NCBI RefSeq assembly: GCF_018966525.1 | Contig: NZ_CP076607.1 | Span: 1,736,001-1,800,000, forward strand | DNA length: 64,000 nucleotides | DNA from: Paenibacillus sophorae | Lineage (GTDB): Bacteria; Bacillota; Bacilli; Paenibacillales; Paenibacillaceae | Direction: 5' to 3' | In this document: positions 34,251 to 42,777 of the stretch, piece after piece | How positions within the stretch are numbered: the first letter of the stretch is position 1 | Layout: every line of letters begins with the position of its first letter | Notes under the pieces: generated by a model | What the model was told of the DNA's origin: nothing | The model's input: the letters and a program-made list of their open reading frames with translations, nothing else | Databases searched by the model: none | Translations under genes and position numbers: made by a program

Positions 34251-35744
34251 ATGATCAGCCGTCATCCGGGCAGTTCCAGTCTTATGCAGCCGGGAAACCT
34301 TCGCGCTTTGGCAACAGCGGGAATTATTACCGCGGTCTGTGCGGTTCTGCCGCTGATGATCGGATATGTCAGCGCGAAGCTCAGCTCATCGAGCAGCCTG
34401 CAGTTTGCCATGGTATCGGCTCTGCTGTTCCCGGCTTTTCTGTTCGCGCTGCTGAAGCCTCGGCTGCTCGTTATCTACACACTGCTCGTCTGGGCCATCG
34501 CTCCTGAACTGCGGCGTATAGCCGATTGGAGTGAAGGGGTCTACCATTCCGTATCGCTGCTGAGCCTGGCGCCTCTGCTCACGGGCGTAACGATGGCCAT
34601 CCCGGTTATGCGCGAGGTTCATGCCATCCGCCGTCCCTTTATGAGACTGCTGCTGCTGTTCGCGATTCCGCTCGGCTATGCGACCTTGATTGGGCTTGCG
34701 AAGAATGGGATGGGTTCTTTCTACGATCTGACGAACTATCTTGTTCCGCTGCTGCTGCTGCCATACTTTGCGGTGACGCCGTTTACGGCCCGCGATATTG
34801 ACAAGCTGCTCGGCGGCTATGCCAATATCGCGGTTCTGGTTGCCGGATACGGCATTGTCCAGTATTTGTCGGTGCCCGCGTGGGACGCCTTCTGGATGAC
34901 GAACTCAGGGATGAATTCGATCGGCACGCCGCATCCGCTAGAGGTCAGAGTGTTCTCCACCCTGAATTCGCCAGGCCCCGCCGCAACCTTTCTCGTATTT
35001 GCCCTGGTGCCGATGATTCTTGAGAAAAGATGGCGGGGGGCCTTCAGTTGGATCGGTGTCCTGCTGGTGGTGGTATGTCTGCTGACCACGCTGGTCCGGG
35101 CGGCATGGCTTCTCCTGCTGGTTATGCTTCTTGTGTACATTGCTTCCTCGTCGTCCAAAGGAAAATGGAAGACACTGATCCAGGTGCTGTTCGTAGCGCT
35201 CACTCTGTTCTGGATCGTACCGAAGCTTCCGGGAGCGGAAGGGCTGACGGCCCGGATGGAGACCCTCTCTTCGATCAAGGAGGACCGCTCGTATAATGAC
35301 CGGTTGAATCTGCTGGGAAGCATGATTCCTGCGATCAAATCGAATCCGGTAGGCCAGGGGATCGGCAGCGTGGGACAGAGCACGAAGCTTGGAAACGGCG
35401 GCGAGCTGGGAGAGTACGGCATTATGGACAACGGGTTCATTGCCCTGATGCTCACCTTCGGCGCTCCAGGCGGTCTGTTGTTCTTCGGTGCGCTTGGCAT
35501 GGCGGCTAAGCAGATTATTGCCAAAGTCACGGGTCCGAACGGGCTTCAGCTGTATGCGAGGCTGGCCCTTGCGGCATGGACTGGAGCAGTGGTCGGGCTT
35601 GTATCAGACAACGGTTTTCTCGGACTTAAGGGTTACCTGATCTGGATGCTGATCGGCCTCGGTCTTGGCGCCAGAGAGGTAATGGACGGGAGAAAGAAAG
35701 AAACTCCCCAAGCGGCGACCCAGTCCGGGGCTGCCCCCCGCTAA
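34251..35744 (+). CDS. Wzy/O-antigen ligase-like polymerase (second copy)
   Basis: This is a 497-aa membrane protein with about twelve helices. LVRAAWLLLLVMLL and the loop NPVGQGIGSVGQSTKLG..MDNGFIALMLTFG match the Wzy_C pattern. It has little obvious similarity to the first copy beyond this. GGAGGTG (34235-34241) serves the ATG at 34251. Two such proteins suggest one polymerase and one ligase or transfer enzyme, or two polymerases of different specificity. Confidence 0.8.
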   Translation: MISRHPGSSSLMQPGNLRALATAGIITAVCAVLPLMIGYVSAKLSSSSSLQFAMVSALLFPAFLFALLKPRLLVIYTLLVWAIAPELRRIADWSEGVYHSVSLLSLAPLLTGVTMAIPVMREVHAIRRPFMRLLLLFAIPLGYATLIGLAKNGMGSFYDLTNYLVPLLLLPYFAVTPFTARDIDKLLGGYANIAVLVAGYGIVQYLSVPAWDAFWMTNSGMNSIGTPHPLEVRVFSTLNSPGPAATFLVFALVPMILEKRWRGAFSWIGVLLVVVCLLTTLVRAAWLLLLVMLLVYIASSSSKGKWKTLIQVLFVALTLFWIVPKLPGAEGLTARMETLSSIKEDRSYNDRLNLLGSMIPAIKSNPVGQGIGSVGQSTKLGNGGELGEYGIMDNGFIALMLTFGAPGGLLFFGALGMAAKQIIAKVTGPNGLQLYARLALAAWTGAVVGLVSDNGFLGLKGYLIWMLIGLGLGAREVMDGRKKETPQAATQSGAAPR

Positions 35745-36133
35745 GCACGGGGCGGAAAGTCTGCTATGGATGAAGACGACGATGAATTCCTATATGAACA
35801 TGAAGAGACGGAATGCGAACGGTTAGAAAAAGGAGGAAACCAGCATGGATTCAATGACAAGCGTGCTTGTAGGCCCGGGCGATGGCCCGATTCCAGCGGT
35901 CAATACTTTCCGAGATGACATCATCCGGCTTGACAGGGCGATGTACCCCTGCCAACCGTTCGCCGAAGAGACTATCGCCCATGATGGAGGCGGGGAGTCT
36001 TCAGCGCAGATCGCGAAGAGTCAAGACTTCCCGGATCATGTGCGAATTCATGGTCGGCTTCAAACCTTACGTGCATTACGGGCTCTAAGAGCCGGCCAGA
36101 TGGAGAAAGAGCGGGAGAAAGGAGAGGAAGGCT
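35745..36133 (+). other. Gap between second Wzy-like gene and first GT4 gene
   Basis: This 389-base stretch is unusual in an otherwise tightly packed locus. It contains short open frames with ribosome sites (an 18-codon frame from 35770 and a 99-codon frame from 35845), none recognisable. It may be gene remnant sequence. Confidence 0.45.
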
Positions 36134-36144
36134 ATGTCCTATAG
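35845..36144 (+). CDS. Small ORF of doubtful status in the EPS locus
   Basis: This is a 99-codon frame with a good ribosome site (AAAGGAGG, 7-8 bases before the ATG). It ends 11 bases inside the next gene. The product has no recognisable domain, signal or membrane segment, and its C-terminal third is a low-complexity Arg/Glu stretch (RALRALRAGQMEKEREKGEEG). An overlapping frame ends in a more protein-like CEFMVGFKPYVHYGL, hinting at a decayed, frameshifted gene. Treat as possible remnant. Confidence 0.3.
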   Translation: MDSMTSVLVGPGDGPIPAVNTFRDDIIRLDRAMYPCQPFAEETIAHDGGGESSAQIAKSQDFPDHVRIHGRLQTLRALRALRAGQMEKEREKGEEGYVL

Positions 36145-37354
36145 TGACGGACTGAATATTATGTCAACCGGCCTAAGTTGGCCGACGGTGCAGCCCGGCG
36201 GGCTCAATACTTATTATAAGTCCGTCTGCGAGCAGCTTTCTTCCCGCAACCGGGTGCATGCGCTAATTTGCAGCAAGGAGAAGCCGCAGACGCCTGAGGA
36301 ACTCTTTATCCACAATGCCGGCGACCCGAAAGAATCGATCTGGAGGCGAAAGGATGCCTTTCAGAGAAAGGCATCGGAGCTCATGAACGCCGGGAAGGAA
36401 CGGATTGATATCCTGTATTCCCATTTCGCTCCTTACGGTGTCGGCCCCGCCCTGGAGGCGAAGAAACGCGGCATTCCAGTCGTGATGACCTTTCACGGGC
36501 CCTGGAACGAGGAGATGAAAATCGAAGGCCAGGGCATCAAGCATCAGGTCAAGACCGCGATCGCCAAATCGATTGAGCGCAAAGCATATCGGCTGGCGGA
36601 TAAGTTCATCGTTCTCAGCGAGACTTTTCGAGATATTCTGCATTCGCTGCATGGCGTTCCGCTTGACAAGATCGTCATCATTCCCGGCGCGGCCAACATC
36701 GACCGCTTCACCCCGGCTAATAACCGGCTCGCTGTTCGGCGCATGCTGAATCTGCCGGAAGGGGCGACCACGGTGCTGACGGTCCGCAGACTGGTGAACC
36801 GGATGGGACTGCTTCAACTGCTGGAGGCGTGGCGCACTGTGTCGGAACGCTTCCCGAACTCCATTCTGTTAATCGGGGGGAAAGGCCCCTTGCGGGCGGA
36901 GCTGGAGGAACGGATCGCCGACTACGGGCTCTCAAGCAAGGTCAGGCTGCTCGGTTATATCCCCGATCATGAGCTGGCTTCGTACTATCAGGCGGCTGAC
37001 CTGTTCGTCGTTCCATCGCAAGCTCTGGAGGGCTTTGGACTGATTACCACCGAGGCGCTCGCGAGCGGGCTGCCGGTCATGGCGACGCCGATTGGCGGCA
37101 ACCGGGAAATCCTGCAGAATTTCCGTCCGGAGCTGCTGTTCAAGAGCGCATCGGCTGCGGACATGGCCGAAGGGATCTCCCACATGCTGGGCAACCGTAG
37201 GCTGCTTCCCAGCCGGGAGGAATGCAGGGAGCATGTGCTGGAAAGGTACACCTGGGAGCATGTCGCGGATCAGGTGGAGTCGGTATTCAGAGAGGTTATG
37301 GGGAAGGGGGAGACGCTCAATGCTCAGAGTAGCGTATATCGATCACACGGCTAG
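36134..37354 (+). CDS. Glycosyltransferase family 4 (first of three)
   Basis: This is a 406-aa GT-B enzyme with N-terminal acceptor domain (QPGGLNTYYKS, typical GGxxxY/H loop) and C-terminal donor-binding Rossmann domain. The latter has LTVRRLVNRMGL, LLIGGKGPL and the E-x7-E motif EGFGLITTEALASGLPV. GAAAGGAGAGGAAGG precedes the ATG. It overlaps the next gene by 35 bases. Donor may be GDP-mannose, given ManC in the locus, but this is inference. Confidence 0.88.
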   Translation: MSYSDGLNIMSTGLSWPTVQPGGLNTYYKSVCEQLSSRNRVHALICSKEKPQTPEELFIHNAGDPKESIWRRKDAFQRKASELMNAGKERIDILYSHFAPYGVGPALEAKKRGIPVVMTFHGPWNEEMKIEGQGIKHQVKTAIAKSIERKAYRLADKFIVLSETFRDILHSLHGVPLDKIVIIPGAANIDRFTPANNRLAVRRMLNLPEGATTVLTVRRLVNRMGLLQLLEAWRTVSERFPNSILLIGGKGPLRAELEERIADYGLSSKVRLLGYIPDHELASYYQAADLFVVPSQALEGFGLITTEALASGLPVMATPIGGNREILQNFRPELLFKSASAADMAEGISHMLGNRRLLPSREECREHVLERYTWEHVADQVESVFREVMGKGETLNAQSSVYRSHG

Positions 37355-38459
37355 ATGGAGCGGCGGGGAAGTGGCGCTGTTCAACATTCTTACCCATATC
37401 GGAGAACAGGTTGATCCGCTCGTTATCTTGGCGGAGGAAGGAGCGCTGGCCGACCGCCTGCGCGAGAAAGGAATCGACGTCCGGATCATTCCGCTCGACG
37501 AGAGCATCCGCAGCCGCGGGCGCAATACCGTCAATCTGGGTGCGCCGGCCGCTGCGATGAAGCTGTTGGCCTACGGCCGTAAGCTCGCTCCGCTCTTGAA
37601 GAAGGAAAGGGTAGCCTGCGTGCATACCAATTCCCTTAAATCTGCGCTTTACGGAACGGTTGCCGCCAAGATGGCCGGAGTACCACTCATTTGGCATATC
37701 CGCGACCATATTGGCGCGCCTTATCTGAAGCCGGTTGTCGCGAAAGCCATCCGGCTGCTCTCGCGTCTGCTTCCAAACGGCGTTATCGCCAACTCGAAGT
37801 CCACGCTGAGCGCGCTGGAGCTGCCGCGTTCCAAGAAGACGTTGGTCGTTTATTCCGCTTTCGCCAAAGCGATTGGCGGCGGGACCGGACGGAGGGAGCA
37901 GAAAGATTTCAACGTTCTGCTGGTAGGGCGTCTGGCTGAGTGGAAGGGACAGCATATTTTGCTGGAAGCGGCGAAGAAGCTTCAGGATAACGGACGAATC
38001 AAGTTCTGGCTTGCGGGCGACGCTCTCTTCGGCGAAGACGAGTACAAGAAGAAGCTGCTTGCAACGATTGAGCGGGAGCAGCTGACGAATGTAACGCTCC
38101 TCGGACATGTGGAGGATATTCAAGGACTCATGCAGCAGGCGGATCTGCTCGTGCATACCTCGATTACGCCGGAGCCGTTCGGCCAGGTGATCGTCGAGGG
38201 GATGGCGGCGGGTCTGCCGGTGATTGCCTCCAACGAGGGAGGGCCGGTGGAGATCGTCGTGCCGGGCGAGACCGGGCTGCTCATTCAGCCGGGCGACCCG
38301 GCGATACTTACGGAAGCCATTAATTGGATGGTGGATCATCCCCAGGAGAGGGAGAAAATGGCGGAAGCCGGAATCAAGCGGGTAAGGGAACATTTCGTAA
38401 TCGAAAATACGGTTAAAGAGATCGTCGATTACTACAGAGGCTTGCTGGCGGGCACCTGA
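37320..38459 (+). CDS. Glycosyltransferase family 4 (second of three)
   Basis: This is a 379-aa GT-B transferase with ARWSGGEVALFNIL (acceptor loop), VLLVGRLAEWKGQHILLEA and EPFGQVIVEGMAAGLPV (E-x7-E) followed by NEGGPVEIV. The ATG at 37320 follows an AAGGGGGAG box and overlaps the end of the preceding GT4 gene; upstream in-frame codons belong to the shadow of that gene. Adds a sugar to the EPS repeat unit. Confidence 0.88.
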   Translation: MLRVAYIDHTARWSGGEVALFNILTHIGEQVDPLVILAEEGALADRLREKGIDVRIIPLDESIRSRGRNTVNLGAPAAAMKLLAYGRKLAPLLKKERVACVHTNSLKSALYGTVAAKMAGVPLIWHIRDHIGAPYLKPVVAKAIRLLSRLLPNGVIANSKSTLSALELPRSKKTLVVYSAFAKAIGGGTGRREQKDFNVLLVGRLAEWKGQHILLEAAKKLQDNGRIKFWLAGDALFGEDEYKKKLLATIEREQLTNVTLLGHVEDIQGLMQQADLLVHTSITPEPFGQVIVEGMAAGLPVIASNEGGPVEIVVPGETGLLIQPGDPAILTEAINWMVDHPQEREKMAEAGIKRVREHFVIENTVKEIVDYYRGLLAGT

Positions 38460-38557
38460 AAGGGCTGGCGCGGAGCGGATATCAGCTGTGAAGCAAGCAA
38501 GCGCAATTCAGCCGCTTTTGACAAAAATTGCTCCATAAAATGTTGAGGATGATTCAC

Positions 38558-39658
38558 ATGAAAATTGCGATAGCGCATGATTACTTAATCCAAATGGGCG
38601 GGGCGGAGAGGGTGGTAGAGGTTTTTCACCATATGTATCCGGAAGCTCCGATCTTCACGACGGTTTTTAACGGGGGCCGCCTCACCGAGAATCTCAAGGA
38701 TGCGGACATTCGGGCCTCTTGGCTGCAGAAAATTCCGGGAGTGAAGACCAATTTTAAAAGGGTACTGCCACTTTATCCCATGGCTATTCGCGATCTGGAC
38801 TTCCGCGGGTTCGATATCGTCCTGAGTTCCAGCAGTGCGTTTATGAAGAGCATTCAGGTACCCAAGCGCACGTTTCACCTCTGTTACTGTCATACCCCGA
38901 TGAGATTTGCTTGGGATTATGACACTTATATGGAACGGCAGTCGAACTCAGGTCTCTTTAAAAGAGCGCTGAAGCTGTACATCCAGCAGCTCAAAATGTG
39001 GGACCAGCGGACTTCCAAAAATGTGAACCAGTTTGTGGCCAACTCTTCCGTCGTCAAGAGCCGGATTCAGAACTACTATCACCGGGATGCCGATGTCATC
39101 TTTCCGCCGATTAATACGTCACGCTTTACCAGTTCAAGCTCGATTGGCGATTATTATCTGATCGTTTCCAGGCTGGTATCCTACAAGCGGATCGATCTGG
39201 CGGTGGAAGCCTTCAACCGCAACGGGCTGAAGCTGCTTATTGTCGGCGACGGTCCCGACCGAAAGCGGCTGGAGGGGCTGGCCAAGAGCAATGTGAAATT
39301 CCTCGGCCGCCTCGAAGACGAACAGGTCACCGGGCTCATGTCCCAGTGCCGGGCTTATATTTTTCCCGGAGAAGAGGATTTCGGCATCACTCCGCTGGAG
39401 GCGAACGCGGCGGGCAGACCGGTCATCGCCTACCAAGCGGGCGGAGCGCTCGATACGATTGTGCCATACGTAAACGGAGTCTTCTTCAAACGGCAGGAAG
39501 TTGACGATTTGCTCCAGGCGATTTCCGAGGTGGAATCGTATGCATGGGATATTGGGAAAATTATGAAGCATGCGCAAAAATTCGATGAACAAACCTTTAT
39601 GGTGCAGTTCAAGCAGTATGTCGAACAGGCGTATGTGAACTTTTTAAAAGGAGGATGA
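38558..39658 (+). CDS. Glycosyltransferase family 4 (third of three)
   Basis: This is a 366-aa GT-B enzyme beginning KIAIAHDYLIQMGGAERV, with CYCHTPMRFAWDYD, YYLIVSRLVSYKRIDLAVEA and EDFGITPLEANAAGRPV. This subgroup resembles mannosyl/GDP-sugar transferases of EPS clusters. The ATG at 38558 follows TTGAGGATG; upstream in-frame ATGs lack a site. It is separated from the previous gene by 98 bases and from ugd by four. Confidence 0.88.
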   Translation: MKIAIAHDYLIQMGGAERVVEVFHHMYPEAPIFTTVFNGGRLTENLKDADIRASWLQKIPGVKTNFKRVLPLYPMAIRDLDFRGFDIVLSSSSAFMKSIQVPKRTFHLCYCHTPMRFAWDYDTYMERQSNSGLFKRALKLYIQQLKMWDQRTSKNVNQFVANSSVVKSRIQNYYHRDADVIFPPINTSRFTSSSSIGDYYLIVSRLVSYKRIDLAVEAFNRNGLKLLIVGDGPDRKRLEGLAKSNVKFLGRLEDEQVTGLMSQCRAYIFPGEEDFGITPLEANAAGRPVIAYQAGGALDTIVPYVNGVFFKRQEVDDLLQAISEVESYAWDIGKIMKHAQKFDEQTFMVQFKQYVEQAYVNFLKGG

Positions 39659-39662
39659 TGAT

Positions 39663-41003
39663 ATGAATCTGGCGGTAATCGGCACCGGCTATGTCGGCCT
39701 CGTATCCGGCGTATGCTTTACACTTGGGGGTAACCACGTCATTTGCGTCGACAAGGATGAGGACAAGATAGCCAAACTGAGACAGATGAAGTCGCCCATC
39801 TACGAGCCGGGAATCGAGACACTGATTGAAATGAACCTGAAAGAAGGAAGATTGCACTTCTCCTCCGATCTTCAGGAGTCGGTGCGCCGCTCGGATATTG
39901 TCATCCTCGCCGTAGGAACGCCTTCTCTTCCGAACGGCGAAGCGAATTTGCAGTATATCGAAAACGCGGCGGCGGATATCGGCCGGGCGATGGAAGGCTA
40001 TAAGATTATTATGACGAAATCGACCGTTCCCGTAGGAACGAACGAGAAAATCCGTCAGATCATTGCCGCCAACACCGGTTATCCGTTCGATATTGTGTCA
40101 GCGCCGGAATTCTTAAGGGAAGGCTCGGCCATCCATGATACTCTCCATCCCGACCGGATCATCATCGGTCTGGAAAATCCGGCCTTGGAGCCTGTAATGC
40201 GGGAGCTTCATCAAGGATTTACTGACAATATTGTCGTCACCGACATCCGCAGTGCGGAGATGATCAAATACGCGTCGAATGCTTTTCTGGCGACCAAGAT
40301 CTCATTCATCAATGAGATTGCCAATATTTGCGAAAAGGTCGGCGCGGATGTGACCGAGGTGGCTGAGGGAATGGGCCTCGACCGGCGGATCGGCTCCTCC
40401 TTCCTGCAGGCCGGCATCGGGTACGGCGGCTCCTGCTTCCCCAAAGATACGAAGGCGCTCATCCAGATTGCGGGGAACGTCGACTACGAATTCAAACTGT
40501 TGAAATCGGTGGTAGAGGTCAATCAGGGCCAGCGGTTCATGATCCTCGCCAAACTGCATGAATCGCTCGGCAGCCTGCAAGGCGCGAGCATCGGCATTTG
40601 GGGACTCGCCTTCAAGCCGAACACCGACGATGTTCGCGAATCGCCGGCAAGGGAAATCATCGAGGCGCTAGTTAAGGAAGGGGCGCATGTGAAGGTATAC
40701 GATCCGATCGCCGCGGACAATTTCCGGCAGCAGTATAATCACCCGCTGATTCACTGGTGCGCCGTACCGGAGGAAGCGGCGTCCGGCAGCGACGCGCTCT
40801 GCCTGCTGACGGACTGGGCCGTGTTCAAGGATATCAATCTGCATCAATTATCCGCGAGCATGCGCAAGCCGATCCTGATCGACGGCCGCAATGTTTACTC
40901 CAAGGAGCAGATCGAAGGAACCGGACTGGAATATTATTCGGTGGGACGCCCGCGGATGGGGGGACTCAGCGGCTTTTCTCCGAGTGTGGCGGGGGCGGTA
41001 TAA
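39663..41003 (+). CDS. ugd: UDP-glucose 6-dehydrogenase
   Basis: This is a 446-aa NAD-dependent enzyme oxidising UDP-glucose to UDP-glucuronate. N-terminal NAD site GTGYVGLVSGVCF, EFLREGSAIHD, K203-region IKYASNAFLATKISF and the catalytic Cys258 in GYGGSCFPKD are intact; the C-terminal UDP-binding domain has WGLAFKPNTDDVRESPA. AAGGAGG precedes the ATG. With GalU it gives the acidic sugar precursor, so the polymer is probably anionic. Confidence 0.96.
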   Translation: MNLAVIGTGYVGLVSGVCFTLGGNHVICVDKDEDKIAKLRQMKSPIYEPGIETLIEMNLKEGRLHFSSDLQESVRRSDIVILAVGTPSLPNGEANLQYIENAAADIGRAMEGYKIIMTKSTVPVGTNEKIRQIIAANTGYPFDIVSAPEFLREGSAIHDTLHPDRIIIGLENPALEPVMRELHQGFTDNIVVTDIRSAEMIKYASNAFLATKISFINEIANICEKVGADVTEVAEGMGLDRRIGSSFLQAGIGYGGSCFPKDTKALIQIAGNVDYEFKLLKSVVEVNQGQRFMILAKLHESLGSLQGASIGIWGLAFKPNTDDVRESPAREIIEALVKEGAHVKVYDPIAADNFRQQYNHPLIHWCAVPEEAASGSDALCLLTDWAVFKDINLHQLSASMRKPILIDGRNVYSKEQIEGTGLEYYSVGRPRMGGLSGFSPSVAGAV

Positions 41004-41081
41004 TCGCCTCCCTGTAAAGAACACGGGAAACGCATGCTGCGCTTCGGTTGCTGCCAGAAGTACTGCCTTAAGACTACGATA

Positions 41082-41102
41082 TTGACACAATGGAGTTCCA
41101 TT
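41082..41102 (+). promoter_or_regulatory. TTGACA plus palindrome upstream of manC
   Basis: TTGACA (41082-41087) overlaps the start of AATGGA-GT-TCCATT (41089-41102), a perfect palindrome in the 153-base gap before manC. No good -10 follows at 17 bases. Possible internal promoter/operator, weak. Confidence 0.25.
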
Positions 41103-41156
41103 AAACAGCCGGTTGTCCACGGCCATATCATGACCATTTAGAGGGAGGGTATCATT

Positions 41157-42530
41157 ATGAAATTGGTGCTTTTATCTGGCGGTTCGGGAAAACGGCTATG
41201 GCCTCTGTCCAATGATTCACGTTCGAAACAGTTCCTGAAGGTGCTGGAAAGCCCGCTCGGCGAACCTGAATCGATGGTCCAACGGGTATGGCGGCAGCTG
41301 GGAGAAGCGGGACTCGCGGAATCGTCGTATCTGGCGACAGGACGCGGGCAGGTGGAAATGATTCAGAGTCAGCTGGGCGGGAATGTGAAGATTATCGTCG
41401 AGCCTGAACGCCGCGATACCTTCCCGGCGATTGCGCTCACGGCCGTCTATCTGTATTCGGTAGAGGGCGTGCTCCCGGATGAGACGGTGGCGATTCTGCC
41501 GGTTGACCCTTATGTGGAAGGCTCCTTCTTCGGCGCGGTTTCACAGCTGGAGCAGGCGCTTGACGCCACCGGCGCGAACCTCGCGCTGATCGGTGTTGTA
41601 CCGGAGCATCCTTCGGAAAAATATGGCTACATTATCCCTTCGAGCGCTGAAGCTCAGGAGAATGGAGTCATGCCGGTGAGCGGTTTCCTCGAAAAGCCGG
41701 ATCGCCTGCGCGCCGAAGAGCTCATTGGGCATGGCGCTTTGTGGAACTGCGGGGTATTCGCCTTCCGTCTCGGATACCTGCTTGATATTTTGCAGCAAAA
41801 AGGGCTGCCTCTGACCTACGAGGAGCTGCAGAAGCAGTACAAACTGCTCTCTTCGATCAGCTTCGACTATGAGGTGGTTGAACGGGAAGACAAAATCGTT
41901 GTTCAGCCGTATGATGGGTTCTGGAAGGATCTGGGCACCTGGAATACGCTAACAGAAGAGATGGCGAGCAATCAAATGGGCAAGGGCGTTCTGACCGAGG
42001 ATTCCTCGACAAGCTGCCTTGTCAACGAGCTTGATATTCCGATCACGGTAATCGGTGCTCAGGATCTGATTATCGCCGCGAGTCCGGACGGCATTCTCGT
42101 CACTCACAAATCGGAAAGTCCGCGCATCAAGGAGGTGCTGAAGGGGACGGAGCAAAGACCGATGTATGAGGAACGGCGATGGGGCCACTACCGGGTGATT
42201 GATTACGTCAAATACCGGGAAAGCAATGAAGTGCTGACGAAGCGGATTTTTATCGCAGAGGGAAAAAATATCAGCTACCAGTACCATCTCAAGCGCAGTG
42301 AAATCTGGACGTTCATCAGCGGGGAAGCCAGCATCATCCTTAATGAAAAAATGCACAAGGTAAAAGCGGGAGACGTTGTACGCATACCGGAAGGAACGAA
42401 GCACAGCATTCTGGCTCTGACCGATGTGGAGTTCATTGAAGTGCAGACCGGATCGGAGCTGGTGGAAGAGGACAACATCCGCATTACGCTGGATTGGAAG
42501 GACATTGAGCTGCAGCAGTTCATTTCTTGA
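41157..42530 (+). CDS. manC: Mannose-1-phosphate guanylyltransferase (type II, with cupin PMI-like domain)
   Basis: This is a 457-aa GDP-mannose synthase. The nucleotidyltransferase half starts LLSGGSGKRLWPLS and has VEPERRDTFPAIALTA, SEKYGYI and FLEKPD. The C-terminal cupin (about 345-455) resembles the phosphomannose isomerase half of bifunctional type II enzymes. The metal ligands Q-x-H and Glu in YQYHLKRSEIW and the His in PEGTKHS are retained, so isomerase activity is possible. Last biosynthetic gene of the EPS locus; supplies GDP-mannose. Confidence 0.93.
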   Translation: MKLVLLSGGSGKRLWPLSNDSRSKQFLKVLESPLGEPESMVQRVWRQLGEAGLAESSYLATGRGQVEMIQSQLGGNVKIIVEPERRDTFPAIALTAVYLYSVEGVLPDETVAILPVDPYVEGSFFGAVSQLEQALDATGANLALIGVVPEHPSEKYGYIIPSSAEAQENGVMPVSGFLEKPDRLRAEELIGHGALWNCGVFAFRLGYLLDILQQKGLPLTYEELQKQYKLLSSISFDYEVVEREDKIVVQPYDGFWKDLGTWNTLTEEMASNQMGKGVLTEDSSTSCLVNELDIPITVIGAQDLIIAASPDGILVTHKSESPRIKEVLKGTEQRPMYEERRWGHYRVIDYVKYRESNEVLTKRIFIAEGKNISYQYHLKRSEIWTFISGEASIILNEKMHKVKAGDVVRIPEGTKHSILALTDVEFIEVQTGSELVEEDNIRITLDWKDIELQQFIS

Positions 42531-42665
42531 AAAAGTTTGAATGGATAGGTAAAACTAGTTATTAACCATTTTTACGATTTTATAAACAGGCCTTTTGACC
42601 CATTTATTAAGGATTTATGAAAAATGGGGTTCATGAATAACTGAATAGCGTCGATATGTACGGTA

Positions 42666-42771
42666 GAAGGCTAAGCCTTCCAATACGACAAAGGCAAACC
42701 TATCGCGAGGTAGGGACGCAAAGCCATAGGGCCTCTTCATTCAAGGAGGCAGCCTGGTTACCGAAAGGAAG
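42666..42771 (+). ncRNA. Cyclic-di-GMP-I (GEMM-I) riboswitch
   Basis: The aptamer core (42686-42766) shows the class signatures in order: AGGCAAACC, stem TATC closed by a GCGA tetraloop with GGTA, GGGACGCAAAGCC, a P3 stem (GCCTC with GAGGC) and GGTTACCG. P1 can close as CTTCC (42677-42681) with GGAAG (42767-42771), which is part of the Shine-Dalgarno. A competing hairpin GAAGGC (42666-42671) / GCCTTC (42675-42680) would free it. No terminator lies between aptamer and gene, so translational control of the mannanase gene is inferred; the sign of the response is not certain. Confidence 0.93.
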
Positions 42772-42777
42772 ATGGAA

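Noticed and set aside
37092..37319. In-frame extension of the second GT4 gene into the preceding gene
   Set aside because: It overlaps conserved coding sequence of the first GT4 in another frame; the real start has its own ribosome site at 37304-37313.
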